Below, one piece after another: positions 6,476 through 9,831 of a stretch of 9,831 nt of DNA (within the stretch, counting starts at the first letter, position 1; each line of letters opens with the position of its first letter). The notes under the pieces were generated by a model that was given only the letters and a program-made list of their open reading frames with translations, was not told the origin of the DNA and did no database searches. The position numbers were made by a program, and so were the translations under genes. The DNA comes from CAYLSV01 sp964386435 (lineage in GTDB: Bacteria > Planctomycetota > Phycisphaerae > Tepidisphaerales > Tepidisphaeraceae), in the NCBI GenBank assembly GCA_964386435.1, contig CAYLSV010000117.1:1-9831 (forward strand), in the 5' to 3' direction.

Positions 6476-8389
6476 TCAGACGGCGGCGAGCTCTTTCTTC
6501 TCGCTGGCCTTCTCCGCGGGCTCGTCCTTCTCGGCCTTGCTCTCGACCGCACCGTAGGTCCGGGCGCGCGGCGGGATAATCGACGTGTCGACCTCGCCCC
6601 ACTCGACGCTCGCCGACTCGGTGGCGGGATCGTAGTTGGCCAGGGTGCTCTTGAGGTAGTTGGCGTCGTCGCGCTCGGGGAACTCCGGCTTGTAGTGGGC
6701 CCCGCGGCTCTCGTCCCGCATGCGGGCACCCTTCAGAATCGCCTCGGCCAGCACGATCATGTCGCGCACGGCGCGGGCGAAGGAGAGGTTCTGGTTCGTC
6801 CACAAACCGGTGTCGGACAGGCGGACGTTCTTGTAGCGGGCCTTCCACTCCTGGCACTCCTCGATCGTCTTGTCAAGGCGGTCGTTGTAGCGGACGACGG
6901 TGCAGTTGTCGGTCATCGACTTGCCCATGTCCTGCCAAAGCTTGTACGGGTTCTCGGTGCCCTGGTTGTCGAGCAGCCATTGCATGCGGTCCTGCTCCTG
7001 CTGGTGCGCGGCTTGGTAAACGCTTTCGGGCACCTCGGCCGCCGGGGTCTCGGCGACGTCGTTGATGTACGCCTTCACCCCGCCGCCGCCGAAGAGGCCG
7101 TCGAAGATGCACGACAGCAGACTGTTCGCCCCAAGGCGGTTGGCCCCGTGGTACTGCACGTTGACCTCGCCCATGGCGTAGAGGCCGGGCACGTTGGTCA
7201 TCATGTTGTTGGGCGCGTTGGTCGCCAGGCCGCCGGTCTTCTCGTCCTTGGTGTACTGCGTCCAGAGCCCGCCCATCGAGTAGTGGATGGCGGGGAAGAT
7301 TTTCATCGCCTCGTCGAGCGGGTCGGTGCCGACGAACTTCTCGTAGATCTCCAGGATGCCGCCGAGCTTCTTCGTGACCGCGTCCCGGCCGATCTTGGCG
7401 ACCTGGTCGGTGAGGTCGAGGTACACCATGTTGCCGCCGCCCACGCCGTAGCCGTCGAGACAGACCTGGAACAGCTCGCGGGTGGCAATGTCGCGCGGCA
7501 CGAGGTTGCCGTACTTCGGATACTTTTCTTCAAGGAAGTACCATCGCTCATCACGCGGGATGTCGTTCGGGTGTCGGGCGTCCTCCTTCTTCCGCGGCAC
7601 CCACACCCGGCCACCCTCGCCGCGGGCCGACTCGCTGATCAGTCGGCACTTGTCCTCGCCGGGGATGGCCGAAGGGTGGACCTGCATCATCTCCGGGTTG
7701 GCATAGGTCGCCCCCGCCTGGAAGCACCGGCTGGCCGCGCCGCCGGTGCAGATGACGCTCATCGTGCTCTTGCCGAAGATCAAGCCGTTGCCGCCGGTCG
7801 CCATGACCACCGCGTCGCCGCGGAAGGTCTTGATCTCCATCGTCCGCATGTCCTGGGCCACCACGCCGACGCACTGCCCGTCGTGCAGCACCGGCCAGAG
7901 GAACTCCCAGAACTCGAACTTGTTCACGTTCCCCATCGCCTCGTGCCGGCGGGTCTGCTCGTCCAGGGCGTAGAGCAGTTGCTGTCCGGTCGTCGCCCCG
8001 GCGTAGAACGTCCGCTTGTGCATGCTGCCGCCGAACAGCCGCAGCGCCCGCTGCCCCTCGGCCGTGCGGTTGAACGGCACGCCCATGCGGTCGAGTAGAT
8101 CCACGATCTTCGGCGCCGCGTTCGCCATCTCCAGCACCGGCGGCTGGTCGGCCAGAAAGTCGCCGCCGAGCACCGTCTCGTCGAAGTGGATGTACTCCGA
8201 GTAACCGGTCTGCCGGGCGATGTCATTGGTCGCGTTGATGCCGCCCTGGGCACACACCGAGTGCGACCGCTTCACCGGCACCATCGACAGCAAATCGACC
8301 TCGACGCCCATCTCGGCGAGCTTCACCGTGCAGGCGAGCCCGGCCAAGCCACCACCGACGATCACGACGCGTTTGTTGGTTCCAGCCAT
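6476..8389 (-). CDS. sdhA: Succinate dehydrogenase/fumarate reductase flavoprotein subunit
   Basis: This is the FAD-carrying catalytic subunit (637 residues) of complex II, which oxidises succinate to fumarate or the reverse at the inner membrane. The N-terminal VIVGGGLAGL (Gly12-Gly17) binds FAD. SHSVCAQGGINA places the covalently flavinylated His at residue 43. VHPSAIPG, SARGEGGRVWVPR (about 254-266), RDIATRELF, HYSMGGLW and the C-terminal FAD contact GANRLGANSLLSC are all present, so the enzyme looks complete. Length and HSxxAQGG context match the B-type/Bacteroidetes-like class rather than E. coli SdhA. The tail after about residue 610 is Glu/Lys/Ala-rich and probably disordered. No iron-sulfur (sdhB) or membrane anchor (sdhC) gene is adjacent: upstream is a divergent DUF4058-like gene and downstream a convergent transferase. 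Whether it acts as dehydrogenase or reductase cannot be decided here. Confidence 0.95.
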   Translation of the reverse strand: MAGTNKRVVIVGGGLAGLACTVKLAEMGVEVDLLSMVPVKRSHSVCAQGGINATNDIARQTGYSEYIHFDETVLGGDFLADQPPVLEMANAAPKIVDLLDRMGVPFNRTAEGQRALRLFGGSMHKRTFYAGATTGQQLLYALDEQTRRHEAMGNVNKFEFWEFLWPVLHDGQCVGVVAQDMRTMEIKTFRGDAVVMATGGNGLIFGKSTMSVICTGGAASRCFQAGATYANPEMMQVHPSAIPGEDKCRLISESARGEGGRVWVPRKKEDARHPNDIPRDERWYFLEEKYPKYGNLVPRDIATRELFQVCLDGYGVGGGNMVYLDLTDQVAKIGRDAVTKKLGGILEIYEKFVGTDPLDEAMKIFPAIHYSMGGLWTQYTKDEKTGGLATNAPNNMMTNVPGLYAMGEVNVQYHGANRLGANSLLSCIFDGLFGGGGVKAYINDVAETPAAEVPESVYQAAHQQEQDRMQWLLDNQGTENPYKLWQDMGKSMTDNCTVVRYNDRLDKTIEECQEWKARYKNVRLSDTGLWTNQNLSFARAVRDMIVLAEAILKGARMRDESRGAHYKPEFPERDDANYLKSTLANYDPATESASVEWGEVDTSIIPPRARTYGAVESKAEKDEPAEKASEKKELAAV

Positions 8390-8395
8390 GCCTTC

Positions 8396-8424
8396 ACTCT
8401 ACGCGAAAACCCGCCGCCTGTTCA
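8396..8424 (-). promoter_or_regulatory. Putative sdhA promoter (TGAACA, 17 bp, TAGAGT)
   Basis: On the minus strand TGAACA (8419-8424) and TAGAGT (8396-8401) are 17 bp apart, each matching its sigma-70 consensus at four of six positions. Six bases (GAAGGC) separate the -10 box from the sdhA ATG. GAAGG resembles a Shine-Dalgarno sequence but lies only 1 nt from the ATG, too close to work normally. Confidence 0.5.
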
Positions 8425-8448
8425 CCCGAGCCAGGCGTTTCACCACAA

Positions 8449-8476
8449 CTGACGCACCCGCCCGTCCCGCTATCAT
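8449..8476 (+). promoter_or_regulatory. Putative promoter of the DUF4058-like gene (CTGACG, 16 bp, TATCAT)
   Basis: TATCAT (8471-8476) matches TATAAT at five of six positions and ends 7 nt before the ATG at 8484. CTGACG (8449-8454) matches TTGACA at four of six and lies 16 bp upstream. The 7 bases before the ATG are CCGCCCC, with no ribosome-binding site, so the transcript is probably leaderless. It faces away from the sdhA promoter in the same 94-bp interval. Confidence 0.55.
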
Positions 8477-8483
8477 CCGCCCC

Positions 8484-9275
8484 ATGCCCGCCCTCGGCAT
8501 CCACGACTGGACCCGCGTCGACGCCGGCACCTGGCACAGCTTCCACTACAGCTGGATCGCCGAGATCAAGCGCTTTCTCAACGGCGGCACCCTGCCCCAA
8601 GGCTACTACGCCGAGGCCGAGAAGCCCGCCCCGCCGATCGTGCCCGACATCCTCGCGCTTCAGGAAGCCGCCGACGAGATCATGGCCGACGTCGAGGAAG
8701 ACACCGGCGGCGGCACCGCCCTCGCCACGGCCGTGGCCGCCCCATCGTTGGCCGTCCACCGCACCGCCGCCCCGGACCTTGCCGAGACGCTGCCGGCCAC
8801 CGAGCCGCGGACCCTCGCCATCCGCCACGCCTCGGGCGACCGCCTCATCGCCCTGCTCGAGCTGACCAGCCCGGCCAACAAGGATCGCCGCCGCAGCGTC
8901 GACGCCTTCGTCGACAAAGCCGCCACCGCCTTGGAGCACGGCGTTCACGTCTCGATCCTCGACCTCCTCCCGCCCCGCCCTCTCGCGAACGCTGACGAGC
9001 CGCACGCCCTGATCCCCCGCCTCGCCCGGGAGTTGAACCTGGCCCCGCTGGACGCCCCGCCGGAGAAGCCGCTGATGGTCGCCGCCCTCGACGCCGGCGA
9101 CCCGCCGACCCGCCCGCTCGAACTCTTCGCCGAACCCCTCGCGGTTGGCGATACACTCCCGCCGCTTCCCATTTTCCTCAAGCCCGGCCGCCACGTGCTG
9201 CTCGACCTCCCTGCCACCTACGCCGCCGCCTGGGAGGCCACCCCGAAGCGCTGGCGGAATGTCATCGCCGGGTGA
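8484..9275 (+). CDS. DUF4058-like family protein
   Basis: This is a 263-residue soluble protein with no signal peptide or membrane segment. The N-terminus MPALGIHDWTRVDAGTWHSFHYSWIAE through LPQGYYAEAE and VPDILAL is a pattern I recognise from uncharacterised planctomycete proteins usually labelled DUF4058; the assignment is from memory. A middle section (about residues 70-105) is Ala/Thr/Pro-rich. The core LIALLELTSPANKDRRR (Glu126, Lys133) followed by FVDKAATALEHGVHVSILDL (Lys145, Asp160) resembles the strand-helix-strand layout of Uma2/PD-(D/E)XK nucleases. The C-terminal part (PLPIFLKPGRHVLLDLPATYAAAW) is family-like and ends normally. The role is unknown. The start at 8484 is supported by the well-placed TATCAT box and by family sequence beginning there; longer in-frame extensions would overlap sdhA and its promoter. 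Confidence 0.75.
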   Translation: MPALGIHDWTRVDAGTWHSFHYSWIAEIKRFLNGGTLPQGYYAEAEKPAPPIVPDILALQEAADEIMADVEEDTGGGTALATAVAAPSLAVHRTAAPDLAETLPATEPRTLAIRHASGDRLIALLELTSPANKDRRRSVDAFVDKAATALEHGVHVSILDLLPPRPLANADEPHALIPRLARELNLAPLDAPPEKPLMVAALDAGDPPTRPLELFAEPLAVGDTLPPLPIFLKPGRHVLLDLPATYAAAWEATPKRWRNVIAG

Positions 9276-9278
9276 TTT

Positions 9279-9831
9279 TCAAACCGCCACCCGCGCCACG
9301 GTCTTGCCCCGCCCGCCGGTGCTCCGCATTTCCGCCAGCGCCGCCCCGACTTCGTCAAGCACGATCACCCGGTTGGCCCGCGCCGGAATCGTGCCCGCCG
9401 CCGCCAGCGCCAGCAGCTCCGCAAGATCCGCCCGGCTCGGTCGCTGCAAAAACGGCGGCAAGAGTCGCCGCCCCTTCACCCGCGCCCAAGGCATCCACAG
9501 CGGCACCGCGGCGAAGCCGTACCCGTTGCCGCCCACCAGCACGCACCGCCCGCCCCGCCGCAGCAGCTTGAGATAACGCCTTAGCGGGTGCCGCCGAAAT
9601 GTCACGAACACGGCGTCGGACTCGCCCGACGCCGGCAGCTCGGCGTGATCAAGCATTGTGACCGCCGCCCCAAAACCGTCGGCCGGCCGCGACGTCACCG
9701 CCGTCACCTCGGCCCCCAGATGCGTCGCCAACGCCACGGCGTACCGCCCCACCCCGCCGCCCGCCCCGGCGATCAGCACCCGCTCGCCGGCCCGCAGCCG
9801 CAACGCATCCCGCAGCCCCTGCCACGCCGTC
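9279..9831 (-). CDS. MDR-superfamily NAD(P)-dependent oxidoreductase, partial (N-terminus off right edge)
   Basis: The visible 183 residues are the C-terminal part of a medium-chain dehydrogenase/reductase of the quinone oxidoreductase/alcohol dehydrogenase-like type. The frame is open to the last base, beginning TAWQGLRDALRLRAGERVLI, which is the usual lead-in to the cofactor domain. AGAGGGVGRYAVALA is the nucleotide-binding loop, followed by GAEVTAVTSR. The region that in relatives carries the long GADHVIDY segment is short here (MLDHAELPASGESDAVF). RRGGRCVLVGG, then LPPFLQRPSRADLAELLALAAAGTIPA and a GRGKTVARV end, match family members that act on enones or quinones. The catalytic N-terminal half is not visible, so zinc dependence and substrate cannot be judged. 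It is convergent with the DUF4058-like gene, with only 3 bp between stop codons and no strong hairpin between them. Confidence 0.85.
   Translation of the reverse strand, partial: TAWQGLRDALRLRAGERVLIAGAGGGVGRYAVALATHLGAEVTAVTSRPADGFGAAVTMLDHAELPASGESDAVFVTFRRHPLRRYLKLLRRGGRCVLVGGNGYGFAAVPLWMPWARVKGRRLLPPFLQRPSRADLAELLALAAAGTIPARANRVIVLDEVGAALAEMRSTGGRGKTVARVAV

Noticed and set aside
6461..8098. Long + strand open frame opposite sdhA
   Set aside because: It mirrors codon bias of sdhA, has no motifs, and overlaps an unambiguous flavoprotein gene.
9252..9293. Possible terminator between the DUF4058-like gene and the MDR oxidoreductase
   Set aside because: Only two competing 6-bp pairings (TGGCGG/CCGCCA and CGGGTG/CACCCG) with long loops are present, far weaker than the other three hairpins.
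1..9831. CRISPR arrays, tRNA or rRNA genes, insertion sequences, toxin-antitoxin or defence clusters
   Set aside because: No regularly spaced repeats, cloverleaf-like segments, transposase motifs or defence-gene signatures were found; the Uma2 and DUF4058-like genes are isolated and do not form a recognisable defence locus.

Overview
The window is GC-rich and densely coded. Its gene content is mostly housekeeping metabolism plus two protein families (Uma2 and a DUF4058-like protein) that expand in Planctomycetota and some other environmental bacteria. Together with a release factor 1 that has an unusual GGQ neighbourhood and with starts that mostly lack a Shine-Dalgarno sequence, this suggests a planctomycete, perhaps of the Phycisphaerae/Tepidisphaerales side. 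That placement is inference from family content and is not proven. Ten Ns at 538-547 mark a scaffold gap, so this is a draft or metagenome assembly.

Layout from left to right. 1-54: a hairpin. 111-479 (-): small glycine-zipper lipoprotein. 516-590: inverted 8-bp-period repeats around the N gap. 578-1606 (-): glycerol-3-phosphate dehydrogenase gpsA. 1639-2745 (+): release factor prfA, divergent from gpsA across 32 bp. 2756-3481 (+): Uma2-family nuclease-like protein. 3508-3560: hairpin. 3587-5182 (-): phosphoglycerate mutase gpmI. 5258-6421 (+): MraY/WecA-type polyprenyl-phosphate sugar-1-phosphate transferase. 6356-6454: hairpin with perfect 37-bp arms that also encodes the transferase C-terminus. 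6476-8389 (-): succinate dehydrogenase flavoprotein, without its partner subunits. 8484-9275 (+): DUF4058-like protein. 9279-9831 (-): C-terminal part of an MDR-superfamily oxidoreductase that runs off the right edge.

The genes alternate in strand and look like mostly single-gene transcription units, not a pathway cluster. Their roles are phospholipid precursor supply (gpsA), translation termination (prfA), glycolysis (gpmI), cell-envelope glycan initiation (transferase) and TCA cycle/respiration (sdhA). I see no defence island, CRISPR array, insertion sequence, tRNA or rRNA.

Two signals go beyond gene naming. First, seven of the eight genes with a visible start carry a TANNNT hexamer ending 6-8 nt before the ATG, generally without a good Shine-Dalgarno sequence; this is the arrangement expected of leaderless transcription. 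Second, long hairpins sit at gene 3' ends. Two of them share a TGAAGCCC/GGGCTTCA core, one is a perfect 37-bp palindrome that supplies the last 21 codons of a gene, and one imperfect example straddles the assembly gap and overlaps the gpsA stop. No stretch over 300 bases is without a gene.
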